The notes under the pieces are model-generated. The model worked only from the letters and a program-made list of their open reading frames with translations, searched no databases and was not told the DNA's origin. Shown one piece after another: positions 44,481 to 54,212 of a stretch of DNA of 64,000 nt. A program made the position numbers and the translations under genes. Every line of letters starts with the position of its first letter. The stretch's first letter is position 1. The DNA is taken from contig NZ_BCLE01000029.1 of the NCBI RefSeq assembly GCF_001431045.1, positions 1-64,000 of the forward strand. The letters run 5' to 3'. This DNA comes from Streptococcus orisasini (GTDB taxonomy: Bacteria > Bacillota > Bacilli > Lactobacillales > Streptococcaceae).

Positions 44481-46439
44481 TTAGGTCTCCAATTTCTTTA
44501 TTTTTTCTGTAAATATCTGGTTTAATAATTGATAAATAATATCTTTATTACCGGTTTTATAGATTTCTGTATAAAGGTGATTTTCAATGATTGACTGACT
44601 AATAGCTGTCATCAAATCTCTGATTTCCCGTGATTCATCCAGTCGGGTCAGCATGACTAAAATACGACTGACAGTTTCTTCCTGATAATTCATAGAAAGT
44701 GCCTTGACAGGTCTTTTTAAATCATAGATTTTAAAACAAGACCTCTCTACCTTGCTGGACTGCGTATGCAGAAGAGCCAGATTGGTTTCCGGAATAGCCA
44801 GCGGACTAACTGCAAATCGATTCAACAGTTTATCCGATAGGTACTTTTTGTCCGAAACAATATTCAGGGTATCAATGATTTCAGGAACACTGGTTTCAAA
44901 CTGATCTGGATTGTCAATCGTTTGGTAAGAAAATTCCTGCAGCAACTGCTGGGCAGCTGCAAAATAAGTCTGTAAATCATAACCAGCTGATAGTTTAGGC
45001 TCATCATGGATAATGATTTTTTGGTGGGCCTGTACCTCCTGCAAATATTCTTGGAGCTGCAAGATTTCTTTGGCATCGGGATATACAGAAATGTGTTTAA
45101 CATTGTCATCTGCCAAGGGACTGGTAGCAAGCATACAGTTATAATAATCCTGATCTGCTGCTTCATACTGATTCAAAGCTTTAACATCAACTTTATCAAC
45201 AAAAGGAGCAATCGTTTTGATACGGGTAATCAAAAGCTCTCTTGCAAGCGGACGCTCATCTGTCAACAGCAAAATTTTAATGGGATAAATATCTGGACTT
45301 CTCCTCAGACTGGAAGCAAAATGCAACGTAATCAATTCATACTCGGACTCTCGTTGCAAATATTTGGGGAAAATATCCTGAACCAAGAGACTGACAACCC
45401 GGTGAAGATAGTCATTCCCCGCTGCTGCTTCATGGGCAATACTGACATTGGCCTTATCTTCAAAAATCTGCGGAACTGCTAAATTCAAACGAATATGGTT
45501 GAACAAGAAATGAAAGAGTGTCTTATCCTTAACAAAATTGATTTTAGTGTAAAGCGATACCTTATCAATGAGATTGGAAATATTATAGTAAAAGGCACTG
45601 TCAAACTTTTCATGAAAGAGGGGTGTTTCCTGCCTTTTGATGACCAATTCATCCAGCACACTAGCATAGTAGAGAATTTCCTGAATCGTATAAAACTGAT
45701 TGGTCTGCTGAGAAAAAGCCGTATAAATCGTTTGTGAAAAATCAAGTGCAGCCTTGCTGATATTGTGACCTACCGACTCGCCTTCCTGCCAGCCGGATAA
45801 GGCTAAAAGAATGATGAAAAATTCACTCATCTTTGCATCCAACTCAGGCAGGTCAGTCTGTGATGTCTGAAAAATTTGTTTGGCAATTGCAAGTTTATGA
45901 CTATCAAAATCTGTAAAATGCCCATATTTTTCAGCCCAAAAGTCAGAAACAGAAATATTATTAGTCAAGAGAATAGCCAGCAAACGCCGCAGAATATTCT
46001 TATTTCCCCGCAGCTGATAACCTTTTTTGCGCTCTAAATATACATTAAAGTCAGCTAAACGCTTCTCTATTTCAGCAATATCCTGAATGATAGTCACATT
46101 AGATACCTTGAAATCCGCCTGCAGCTGCTCATTTGTAATGCTGCCTGCAGCCAGCAAAAGCTTATAGGTAATTAGATTCAGCCGTTCATATTGTTCATAA
46201 GTATCTAATCGATGATGATAGAAATCAGCAAGATTTTCCAAATTCCCCGCCAAAAAATAGTGCTGATTTTCTTTAATGATGCTAACATTAATGGCGTTAA
46301 GGCTCTCTGTTAAGTCAGAAATAATACGATAAACTGTCCGCTGAGATACCTTTAGCAAGTCTGCTATCTGCTTTATTGAAAGCTTTCCATAATTCTGGAA
46401 AGCCTTCAACAGTTGTTCTTCTCTTTTTGTTAGTAGCAT
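44481..46439 (-). CDS. mtlR: Mannitol operon activator MtlR (PRD family)
   Basis: This 652-residue PTS-regulated activator has an N-terminal HTH ([20 protein letters not shown], near 18-37), a second HTH-like region, two PRD domains, an EIIB-like domain and a C-terminal EIIA-like domain (LLHTQSS). Phosphorylation by HPr and the mannitol EII components sets its activity. I start at ATG 46439 (MLLTKREEQ); five further in-frame residues need a TTG. No Shine-Dalgarno sequence is present, but TATAAT ends 6 bases before the ATG. Confidence 0.92.
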   Translation of the reverse strand: MLLTKREEQLLKAFQNYGKLSIKQIADLLKVSQRTVYRIISDLTESLNAINVSIIKENQHYFLAGNLENLADFYHHRLDTYEQYERLNLITYKLLLAAGSITNEQLQADFKVSNVTIIQDIAEIEKRLADFNVYLERKKGYQLRGNKNILRRLLAILLTNNISVSDFWAEKYGHFTDFDSHKLAIAKQIFQTSQTDLPELDAKMSEFFIILLALSGWQEGESVGHNISKAALDFSQTIYTAFSQQTNQFYTIQEILYYASVLDELVIKRQETPLFHEKFDSAFYYNISNLIDKVSLYTKINFVKDKTLFHFLFNHIRLNLAVPQIFEDKANVSIAHEAAAGNDYLHRVVSLLVQDIFPKYLQRESEYELITLHFASSLRRSPDIYPIKILLLTDERPLARELLITRIKTIAPFVDKVDVKALNQYEAADQDYYNCMLATSPLADDNVKHISVYPDAKEILQLQEYLQEVQAHQKIIIHDEPKLSAGYDLQTYFAAAQQLLQEFSYQTIDNPDQFETSVPEIIDTLNIVSDKKYLSDKLLNRFAVSPLAIPETNLALLHTQSSKVERSCFKIYDLKRPVKALSMNYQEETVSRILVMLTRLDESREIRDLMTAISQSIIENHLYTEIYKTGNKDIIYQLLNQIFTEKIKKLET

Positions 46440-46445
46440 AAACTT

Positions 46446-46451
46446 ATTATA
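46446..46451 (-). promoter_or_regulatory. Possible internal promoter at mtlR
   Basis: On the minus strand TTGTATAATAAGTTTATG puts a consensus -10 six bases before the mtlR ATG, in the short gap after mtlA. A transcript from it would be leaderless. The AT-rich match could be chance. Confidence 0.4.
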
Positions 46452-46468
46452 CAATATTTTAGCTTGGT

Positions 46469-48238
46469 TTACTTATGCATTCTGGCAACAAGTTTATCAT
46501 ATTCCGGCGTTGTCACCAGACTGTCAACGACTAACAGCTGAGCATGAGGAGCTGACTGCTGTACTTCTCCCTGATGCGCAATTGTCGTTACAGCCAGAAT
46601 GTTTTTAGCATTGTAGTCTTTTAAATCTTGATAAGCTGCTGTTGAAACTGGAATTTTAATGTCATTGTTTTTAAAGATTGAGCGGAGTGTTTCTTGACCC
46701 ATAGTTGCTGAACCTTTAGCTTTGCCATAAGCAAAGACGACGGCATCAACATGATTTAAATCAATTTCTGTACTGTCAGCTTCTCCTGCAGAAACCTCAC
46801 TGACTTCAGGAGCAACACTGCTGTTGGTCAAGGTTGCAACAATTTCATCATACTTTGGAGTGGCCAGGAAATTATCTACAGCAACATGTACCGCACGCGG
46901 CGTTTTTTGTCCTGCACGGTCAGCCAGTTCTTCCTGCGTCACAATCAATGTATTAGCTGTATCTTGCAGATTAGAGATGGCCTGATTGGTTACAGGAATA
47001 TCAAGACCTGCTTTTTTCACCTTATCGCGAAGAATAGATGCTCCCATAGCTGAACTGCCCATACCAGCGTCACAGGCAAAAATGATTTGATGAATATTGT
47101 CCGTTGTAATGTCTGTACTAAGCGGTTCGCTTTGAACTGTTTGTCCCTTAGATTCAGCTTTTGCTGCCTGAGTAGCTTCCTGTGCAGCTTCAAGAGAATC
47201 ATCGTCAGATTTATCAGCTTTCAAGATTACCGAACCTACCAAGAAAGATACAATGGCTGCTGCAAAGACTCCGGCAAGAACGACCAAATGAGGTCCCCAG
47301 CCTTTAGGTGCCATTCCCATGATAGCGATGATTGAGCCCGGTGAAGCAGGCGCTGTCAAACCAGCTCCCAGTGTTTGGAAAGTAAAGGTACCAGTCAGAC
47401 CGCCGGCAATAACAGCTAAGAACATAGCTGGTTTCATCATAACATATGGGAAGTAGATTTCATGAATACCGCCAAAGAAGTGGATAATCATAGCTCCCCA
47501 AGAAGAGGATTTAGCAGATCCCTTGCCAAATGTAGCATAGGCAATCAGTACACCAAGACCTGGTCCTGGATTTGCTTCCAGCAAGAAGAGAACAGATTTA
47601 CCAACTTTGGCTACTTGTTCAGTTCCAAGCGGAGTAAAGATACCGTGGTTGAGTGCATTGTTCAAGAAGAGAATCTTAGCTGGTTCAATAATTAAGTTAG
47701 CCAGAGGTAAGAGGTGAACTTTGACAATAGCTTCAACTCCCATACCTACCCATTCTGTTAATTGGGCAACAACCGGTCCGATGATAAAGAAGGCAAGCAC
47801 CATCAAGGCAAAGCCAATTAGACCAAGTGAAAAGTTATTAACCAACATTTCAAAACCAGTTTTGATTTTTGGTTGAACTTTTTCATCAAATTTCTTCAGT
47901 AACCAAGCTGACAGCGGCCCCATAACCATAGCACCGATGAACATGGTTACAGTAGACCCTGCAATGGCACCGAACGAAGCAATGGCACCGATAACACCGC
48001 CGCGCTGCTTGTGAACATTATACCCTCCAGTATAACCAATTAGGAGAGGCAGCACATACTTCAGCATCGGTCCAACAACATTGGCATCCAAATCCTTATT
48101 TGGCAGATAGCCTGTTGCGATGAAGAGAGAGGCTGCAACCCCCCAAGCAATAAAGGCGCCAATATTAGGCATAACCATATTTGATAATGAGGTTCCTAGT
48201 TTTTGTATCCGAACCTTCAATGAAGATTTTTGTTCCAT
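46469..48238 (-). CDS. mtlA: Mannitol PTS EIICB with an extra EIIB-like domain
   Basis: This 589-residue mannitol permease has an EIIC domain (about 1-340, about eight membrane segments, with GGIHEIYFP at 256-264) that carries mannitol. An EIIB domain follows, with phospho-Cys389 in FACDAGMGSSAMG. A second EIIB-like domain (about 497-589) has FAYGKAKGSATMG, in which Tyr504 replaces the Cys, so it cannot be phosphorylated at that place. The ends of both EIIB domains are alike (VAVDNFLATPKYDEIVA, VVDSLVTTPEYDKLVA). EIIA is separate (MtlF). GGAGG precedes the ATG. Confidence 0.95.
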   Translation of the reverse strand: MEQKSSLKVRIQKLGTSLSNMVMPNIGAFIAWGVAASLFIATGYLPNKDLDANVVGPMLKYVLPLLIGYTGGYNVHKQRGGVIGAIASFGAIAGSTVTMFIGAMVMGPLSAWLLKKFDEKVQPKIKTGFEMLVNNFSLGLIGFALMVLAFFIIGPVVAQLTEWVGMGVEAIVKVHLLPLANLIIEPAKILFLNNALNHGIFTPLGTEQVAKVGKSVLFLLEANPGPGLGVLIAYATFGKGSAKSSSWGAMIIHFFGGIHEIYFPYVMMKPAMFLAVIAGGLTGTFTFQTLGAGLTAPASPGSIIAIMGMAPKGWGPHLVVLAGVFAAAIVSFLVGSVILKADKSDDDSLEAAQEATQAAKAESKGQTVQSEPLSTDITTDNIHQIIFACDAGMGSSAMGASILRDKVKKAGLDIPVTNQAISNLQDTANTLIVTQEELADRAGQKTPRAVHVAVDNFLATPKYDEIVATLTNSSVAPEVSEVSAGEADSTEIDLNHVDAVVFAYGKAKGSATMGQETLRSIFKNNDIKIPVSTAAYQDLKDYNAKNILAVTTIAHQGEVQQSAPHAQLLVVDSLVTTPEYDKLVARMHK

Positions 48239-48265
48239 CAGAACGCCTCCTTTTTATTCTAAGAC

Positions 48266-48323
48266 TACTATACCATCATCTTTTTTCTAATAAAACTCAA
48301 ACTTTGGCAAAAAATTTTTGCCA
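48266..48323 (-). promoter_or_regulatory. mtlA promoter and palindromic operator
   Basis: On the minus strand TATAGT lies about 25 bases before GGAGG. About 40 bases upstream is a 9-1-9 perfect palindrome, TGGCAAAAA-a-TTTTTGCCA (48305-48323), suited to MtlR, which binds TTGnCA-type inverted repeats upstream of mannitol promoters. Confidence 0.6.
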
Positions 48324-48368
48324 TTTATGACTTTTTCTGACAAATTGAAATGAAATCCTAAACACCTG

Positions 48369-48398
48369 AAAAAGCCCGAAACAAAGCTTCGGACTTTT
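48369..48398 (-). terminator. glmS terminator
   Basis: On the minus strand AAAAGTCCGA pairs with TCGGGCTTTTT around a short loop; it lies 5-34 bases after the glmS stop. Confidence 0.85.
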
Positions 48399-48402
48399 CC
48401 TA

Positions 48403-50217
48403 TTATTCAACTGTAACGGCCTTAGCCAAATTACGAGGTTTATCAACATCAAGACCGCGCTGAAGCGAAGCATAGTAAGCAATCAGCTGTGTTGGGATAA
48501 CCATTGAAATGCTTGCCAAATAAGGATGTACTTGATTAACGACAATATCATCGCCTTCCTTATCCAAACCTTCTTCAACCACTGTCAGAACGTTAGCGCC
48601 GCGTGCCGCAACTTCCTGAATATTGCCGCGAGTATGAGCCGCAACAGTCTCGCTTGATGAAATCAAAGCAAGAACAGGTGTTCCGTCTTCGATAAGCGAA
48701 ATCGTTCCGTGTTTTAATTCCCCAGCAGCAAAGCCTTCACACTGAATATAAGAAATTTCTTTGAGTTTTAAAGAAGCTTCCATAGCCACATAGTAATCAT
48801 TGCCGCGACCAATATAAAAGGCATTGCGGGAGGTTGCTAATAAATTGGCAACTTTTTTCTCGATTACTTCTCGCTCTGACAGGCTGGCTTCAATAGACTG
48901 AGCAACGATTGACAGTTCGTGCACCAAGTCAAATTCCAAAGCTTCTTTTTTACCATTAGCTTCACCGACTGCTTTTGACAAGAAAGCAAGCGCTGCAATT
49001 TGTGCCGTATAAGCCTTCGTTGAAGCTACTGCAATCTCAGGACCGGCATGGAGCAGCATTGTGTAAGTTGCTTCACGAGACAGGGTTGAACCAGGCACGT
49101 TTGTGATCGTCAGACTAGGAATTCCCATGGCATTAGCCTTGACCAGTACCTGACGGCTGTCAGCCGTTTCGCCGGATTGGCTCAGCAGGATAAACATCGG
49201 CTTTTTGCTCAGCAATGGCATGTTGTAGCCCCACTCAGAAGCAATTCCCAATTCAACAGGAGTATCTGTCAGTGTTTCAATCATTGATTTTGAAGCAAAA
49301 CCAGCATTGTAAGATGTTCCCGCAGCCAAGATATAGATACGATCTGCTTCTTGAACAGACTTAACAATAGCAGGATCAACGGTGATGTTTCCTTTATCAT
49401 CTGCATAGGTTGAAATTAATTTGCGCATAACAGTAGGCTGCTCGTCAATTTCCTTAAGCATATAGTAAGGATAAGTTCCCTTGCCAATATCCGACAAATC
49501 AAGCTCAGCTGTGTAGGCTTCACGCTCAACAGCATTACCGTCGTAGTCTGTCACTTCCACATTATCCTTCGTCAAGACAACCAATTCTTTGTCATGGATT
49601 TCCATGAACTGATTGGTTTCGCGAATCATAGCCATGGCATCCGAACAGACCATATTGTAGCCGTCGCCAAGACCGATCAAAAGCGGCGATTTGTTCTTAG
49701 CAACATAAATAGTATCCGGATTTTGTGAATCAACCAAGGCAAAAGCGTAAGAACCTTCAATGATATGCAGAGCTTTTTTGAAAGCCTCAAGTACAGACAA
49801 ACCGTCTTCAACGAACTGACCAATTAAATGGACGGCAATTTCAGTATCAGTTTCACCCTTTAAAGTATGGCCAGCCAAGTACTCCTCTTTAATTTGCAAA
49901 TAATTCTCAATAACACCGTTATGCACCAAAACAAAACGGCCCGTTGCTGATGTATGCGGGTGAGCATTGGCCTCTGTAGCTTGCCCGTGAGTCGCCCAGC
50001 GCGTGTGACCGATACCTGTAGATCCAGCCACGTCAATACCGATTTTAGCACGCAGATCTGCAATACGGCCGACTGACTTAATCAAGCGTCCGCTTTCAGG
50101 CTTATTGATAACATAAATTCCGGCAGAATCATATCCGCGATACTCTAATTTTTCTAATCCTTGCATTAAGATATCTGTTGCATTACGATTGCCTACAACA
50201 CCTACAATACCACACAT
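48403..50217 (-). CDS. glmS: Glucosamine-6-phosphate synthase
   Basis: This 604-residue enzyme makes glucosamine-6-phosphate from fructose-6-phosphate and glutamine, committing carbon to cell-wall amino sugars. The glutaminase domain starts with nucleophile Cys2 (MCGIVGVVG). The isomerase half has two SIS domains (LAAGTSYNAGFA, LSQSGETADS) and the C-terminal KPRNLAKAVTVE. The initiator must be ATG 50217 to expose Cys2, yet its Shine-Dalgarno sequence is 32 bases away behind a hairpin. There is no glmS ribozyme; NagR-type boxes lie at the promoter. Confidence 0.96.
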   Translation of the reverse strand: MCGIVGVVGNRNATDILMQGLEKLEYRGYDSAGIYVINKPESGRLIKSVGRIADLRAKIGIDVAGSTGIGHTRWATHGQATEANAHPHTSATGRFVLVHNGVIENYLQIKEEYLAGHTLKGETDTEIAVHLIGQFVEDGLSVLEAFKKALHIIEGSYAFALVDSQNPDTIYVAKNKSPLLIGLGDGYNMVCSDAMAMIRETNQFMEIHDKELVVLTKDNVEVTDYDGNAVEREAYTAELDLSDIGKGTYPYYMLKEIDEQPTVMRKLISTYADDKGNITVDPAIVKSVQEADRIYILAAGTSYNAGFASKSMIETLTDTPVELGIASEWGYNMPLLSKKPMFILLSQSGETADSRQVLVKANAMGIPSLTITNVPGSTLSREATYTMLLHAGPEIAVASTKAYTAQIAALAFLSKAVGEANGKKEALEFDLVHELSIVAQSIEASLSEREVIEKKVANLLATSRNAFYIGRGNDYYVAMEASLKLKEISYIQCEGFAAGELKHGTISLIEDGTPVLALISSSETVAAHTRGNIQEVAARGANVLTVVEEGLDKEGDDIVVNQVHPYLASISMVIPTQLIAYYASLQRGLDVDKPRNLAKAVTVE

Positions 50218-50228
50218 AGTTTTCTTAC

Positions 50229-50256
50229 AGCAGCCTTTTCTTGCTGCTTCCTCCTT
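50229..50256 (-). promoter_or_regulatory. Shine-Dalgarno sequence and spacer hairpin of glmS
   Basis: On the minus strand AAGGAGG (50256-50250) is followed by AGCAGC-AAGAAAAG-GCTGCT (50248-50229), then 11 bases and the ATG. If the hairpin forms, the effective spacing falls from 32 to about 12 bases. Confidence 0.6.
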
Positions 50257-50266
50257 AAATTATTAT

Positions 50267-50354
50267 AATTGGTATAGCCTAATTAGGCCTCCAAAAATTA
50301 ACAAAACCAGTATATAACTTTATTTCTATAAAGTCAACAATAAAATTGGTATAG
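50267..50354 (-). promoter_or_regulatory. glmS promoter with two NagR-type boxes
   Basis: On the minus strand TTGACT (50337-50332), a 17-base spacer and TATACT (50314-50309) form a strong promoter. AATTGGTATAG occurs at 50344-50354, upstream of the -35, and at 50267-50277, in the leader (both read on the plus strand). The sequence resembles the ATTGGTATAGA half of NagR/YvoA operators; NagR controls glmS in S. mutans. Confidence 0.7.
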
Positions 50355-50446
50355 TCTTATTTGAAGTAGCAAAGAAAACTTTTTGAAGCTAAAAAAAAAG
50401 ACAAACCTCAAAATGAAGTTTGTCTGCAGTTTAAAAAGTAGCCTCA

Positions 50447-51001
50447 CTACTCCTTCTTAACAAATCCAAAATCTTTCATCGGCAAAAGCCTAAAAGTCAC
50501 AACTCCTTTAATCTGCGACCGTTTGATAAGACCAAAAGTCCGACTGTCCTTTGTATTTGTGCGATTATCATTCAAAATGAGATACTTTTCCTTAGGAAGT
50601 TGCTGATATTTTCCTTTGGTAAGAGTGGCAATGGTAAAGTCAGCTGTAAAAGGATTCTCCCCATTTTTACTGTGATATTTGCTTTTCAGCTTCTCAATAT
50701 AAGACTGCTCTTCCACCTTATTATTCAGATAAAAGATATCATCCATATACGTTACGCTGTCCTTAGGTTTAGCAATAATACGACCGATATGAGACTTACC
50801 CGCGACTCGATAAACGACAAAATCTTTATAAGCTGGCTCTTCTTTTTTTGAAATGGTAACAAGATCACCTGTTCTTAAATAGCTATTAGCATCTTCTCGC
50901 ATTACCCGATAGGTCGAAAAAACGAATATCCGTAATAAAAGCAGGACTAAAACTGCCAGTATAGTCAGAAGAATGTTTCTGATAAAGTCACGTTTAACCA
51001 T
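50447..51001 (-). CDS. Signal-peptidase-I-like protein lacking the catalytic dyad (SipA-like)
   Basis: This 184-residue protein has one N-terminal transmembrane segment (about 8-29) and the S26 fold: YRVMRED..SYLRTGD (box B), GRIIAKPKDSV (box D) and ILNDNRTNTKDSRTFG (box E). Aligned with active streptococcal LepB (RVEGHSMDPTL, KRVIGMPGD), the catalytic Ser is Asp37 and the catalytic Lys is Gly73. The same Asp/Gly pair occurs in S. pyogenes SipA, a pilus assembly factor. No pilin or sortase gene is nearby. It may be a chaperone or scaffold rather than a protease. Confidence 0.85.
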   Translation of the reverse strand: MVKRDFIRNILLTILAVLVLLLLRIFVFSTYRVMREDANSYLRTGDLVTISKKEEPAYKDFVVYRVAGKSHIGRIIAKPKDSVTYMDDIFYLNNKVEEQSYIEKLKSKYHSKNGENPFTADFTIATLTKGKYQQLPKEKYLILNDNRTNTKDSRTFGLIKRSQIKGVVTFRLLPMKDFGFVKKE

Positions 51002-51028
51002 TAATTTCTCCTTAAGTTACTGCTATTT

Positions 51029-51037
51029 ATTATAGCA
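51029..51037 (-). promoter_or_regulatory. Promoter of the signal-peptidase-like gene
   Basis: TGCTATAAT on the minus strand, with AAGGAG following before the ATG. No clear -35 is seen. Confidence 0.55.
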
Positions 51038-51059
51038 CTTTTCAGGTAATAAAAAAAGA

Positions 51060-51107
51060 AAGTGATTTAAAAATCGTAATTTCTCCTAATCCACTTTACA
51101 ATCACTC
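51060..51107 (-). terminator. Terminator of the GlsB-family gene
   Basis: AGTGATT and AATCACT pair across a long loop; T-runs lie on both sides (CTTTCTTTTTTTA on the minus strand). Confidence 0.6.
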
Positions 51108-51124
51108 TTTTTTATATTCAAACA

Positions 51125-51151
51125 GGAGTGGAAAAGACATCATGATTGCTG
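51125..51151. repeat. Intergenic element, copy 2
   Basis: GGAGTGGAAAAGACATC then ATGATTGCTG aligns with 24424-24451 at roughly four of five positions with one gap. Both copies lie in non-coding DNA. The right half, with the closing stem of copy 1, is not conserved here. Confidence 0.45.
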
Positions 51152-51165
51152 TTTTTTACACCCTC

Positions 51166-51408
51166 CTAATTTTCACCAAAAAAGAAGGAAACAACAGCTA
51201 CAACAATAACCGCCCCTAAAATAGACGGAACCAGGGCCATTCCAGCTAAACTAGGACCCCAACTGCCAAATAAAGCCTGACCAGCCCAAGAACCAAGCAG
51301 ACCAGCAAAAATATTTGCAAAACAGCCCATGGATTTCCCTTTATTTGTTAAGGCACCAGCAATAGAGCCAATTACAGCTCCAACAATTAACGACCAAATT
51401 AATCCCAT
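51166..51408 (-). CDS. GlsB/YeaQ/YmgE family membrane protein
   Basis: This 80-residue protein, often annotated 'transglycosylase-associated', has three glycine-rich transmembrane segments (MGLIWSLIVGAVIGSIAGAL, CFANIFAGLLGSWAGQALFG, ILGAVIVVAVVSFFFG). The family is stress-related but its activity is unknown. The gene has its own terminator and lies between pyk and the signal-peptidase-like gene. Confidence 0.85.
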   Translation of the reverse strand: MGLIWSLIVGAVIGSIAGALTNKGKSMGCFANIFAGLLGSWAGQALFGSWGPSLAGMALVPSILGAVIVVAVVSFFFGEN

Positions 51409-51500
51409 AATTTCTGCCTTTCTATATAAGACTATAACCAGTGTAACAAGAAAATTTTAAAATACCAAGAAAACTGCTTTAATTTTATTTTTCAGTATTA

Positions 51501-51540
51501 AAAAAGTGTAAAAGGCTGCAAGAGTCTTTTACACTTTAAA
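51501..51540 (-). terminator. pyk terminator
   Basis: On the minus strand AAAGTGTAAAAG pairs perfectly with CTTTTACACTTT around an 11-base loop, followed by TTT. Confidence 0.9.
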
Positions 51541-51544
51541 AATT

Positions 51545-53047
51545 TTATTTTACAGTGCGGACACGCATTGTATTTGTTCCGCCTGAACCAACTGGCACAC
51601 CAGCAACAATGACAATGTTATCTCCAGATTCTACCAAACCTGATTTAAGTGCTGCTTTTTCAGCAATTTCAAACATGTCATCAGTAGATGCAGGTTTTTC
51701 AGTCAAAATTGGAATAACGCCCCAATTAATCATCAATGATTTTTGAATTTTTTCATCAAATGTTAGAGCCAAAATGTCAGCATCTGGACGGTATTTAGAA
51801 ATCAAACGAGCAGTATTACCAGTTTCAGTAATGGTAACAACCAATTTGATATCCATTGATTTTGTTGCATCTTTAACAGCTGAAGCAACCACTTCTGTTT
51901 TGTTAGTACGTGGCAGACTGTCAGAGTTCAAACGACCGTATTCGTTAAGAAGTGTTTGAGCATTCTTGTCAATTGTAGCCATTGTACGTACTGATTCAAC
52001 TGGATACTTACCGTTAGCAGATTCACCTGAAAGCATAGTTGCATCGGTACCGTCAATAACCGCATTAAAGACGTCAGATACTTCTGAACGAGTTGCACGT
52101 GGTTTGTCAGTCATAGTTTCAAGCATGTTAGTTGCTGTGATAACTGCTTTACCAGCTGCATTAACTTTAGTGATAATCATTTTTTGGTAAACTGGAACCA
52201 TTTCAAATGGTACTTCGATACCCATGTCACCACGGGCAATCATGATACCATCTGCAGCTTCAATGATTTCATCAATGTTATCAATACCTTGTTGGTTTTC
52301 AATTTTAGCAAACAATTTAACATGTTCATTGCCAGTTTCCTTACAGATAGCACGAACTTCGTTAACATCTTTAGCAGTGCGGACAAAAGAGATAGCAATA
52401 AAGTTAAGACCTTGTTCAAGACCAAAGCGAATATCTGCATTATCACGTTCAGCAAGTGCTGGAAAAGGAATTTTAGTGTTAGGGATATTCACACCTTTTT
52501 GTTTAGCAATGATGCCATCATTTTCAACAACAACTTCAAATTCACGAGTAGCAATGTCTTTAGCAGTTACTGTAAGACCAAGTTTCCCATCATCAATAAG
52601 AATAGTTTGACCAACAGCAACATCATCATAAATATCAAGACCACCAGCAACATTTAAAGCAATAACATCTTTTGTTGATTCGATACCTTGCTTAGTTGCT
52701 ACACGAAGTTTATCGCCAGTCTTATATTCGTATTCCTTGACACCATCTGCAAACAATTCTGTACGCATTTCAGGTCCTTTAGTATCAAGAAGGAATCCAA
52801 CCTTTTGACGGGCCAATTCTTCAGCACGGCGTACAGTTGCCATACGTTCACCTTGCTCAGCATGGTCACCATGTGAGAAGTTGAAACGAAATACATTAGC
52901 ACCTTCAGTAATTAATTCAGCAATTTTGGCAGCTGACGCTTCAACATCAAGTTTTTCACTCCAGTAACCATCTTCACCGAATCTTTTACCACCGCGGATT
53001 TCAACCGCTGGACCTAATGTTGCAACAATTTTTACGCGTTTATTCAT
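51545..53047 (-). CDS. pyk: Pyruvate kinase
   Basis: This 500-residue enzyme converts phosphoenolpyruvate and ADP to pyruvate and ATP. The substrate and Mg region KIENQQGIDNIDEII and MIARGDMGIEVP are intact, as is the active-site Lys. The C-terminal allosteric domain has VTITETGNTARLISKYRPDA. Streptococcal pyruvate kinase is activated by sugar phosphates. It follows pfkA on the same strand with a 69-base gap, forming the usual glycolytic pair. Confidence 0.97.
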   Translation of the reverse strand: MNKRVKIVATLGPAVEIRGGKRFGEDGYWSEKLDVEASAAKIAELITEGANVFRFNFSHGDHAEQGERMATVRRAEELARQKVGFLLDTKGPEMRTELFADGVKEYEYKTGDKLRVATKQGIESTKDVIALNVAGGLDIYDDVAVGQTILIDDGKLGLTVTAKDIATREFEVVVENDGIIAKQKGVNIPNTKIPFPALAERDNADIRFGLEQGLNFIAISFVRTAKDVNEVRAICKETGNEHVKLFAKIENQQGIDNIDEIIEAADGIMIARGDMGIEVPFEMVPVYQKMIITKVNAAGKAVITATNMLETMTDKPRATRSEVSDVFNAVIDGTDATMLSGESANGKYPVESVRTMATIDKNAQTLLNEYGRLNSDSLPRTNKTEVVASAVKDATKSMDIKLVVTITETGNTARLISKYRPDADILALTFDEKIQKSLMINWGVIPILTEKPASTDDMFEIAEKAALKSGLVESGDNIVIVAGVPVGSGGTNTMRVRTVK

Positions 53048-53116
53048 TTTTTATGAAACTCCCTTATTTATATCAATCATTGATTATTATTAAAAAACTA
53101 TATTGCACTTGCAGTC

Positions 53117-54193
<1,077 letters not shown>

Positions 54194-54212
54194 TCACTTT
54201 CTTTCCTACTTT

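Noticed and set aside
50218-50446. glmS ribozyme in the glmS leader
   Set aside because: The ribozyme core sequences are absent, and streptococci regulate glmS by NagR; promoter and operator boxes explain the region.
52184-52657. Plus-strand open frames across pyk, and similar ones across pfkA and pcrA
   Set aside because: All are antisense to highly conserved genes and lack initiation signals or family motifs.
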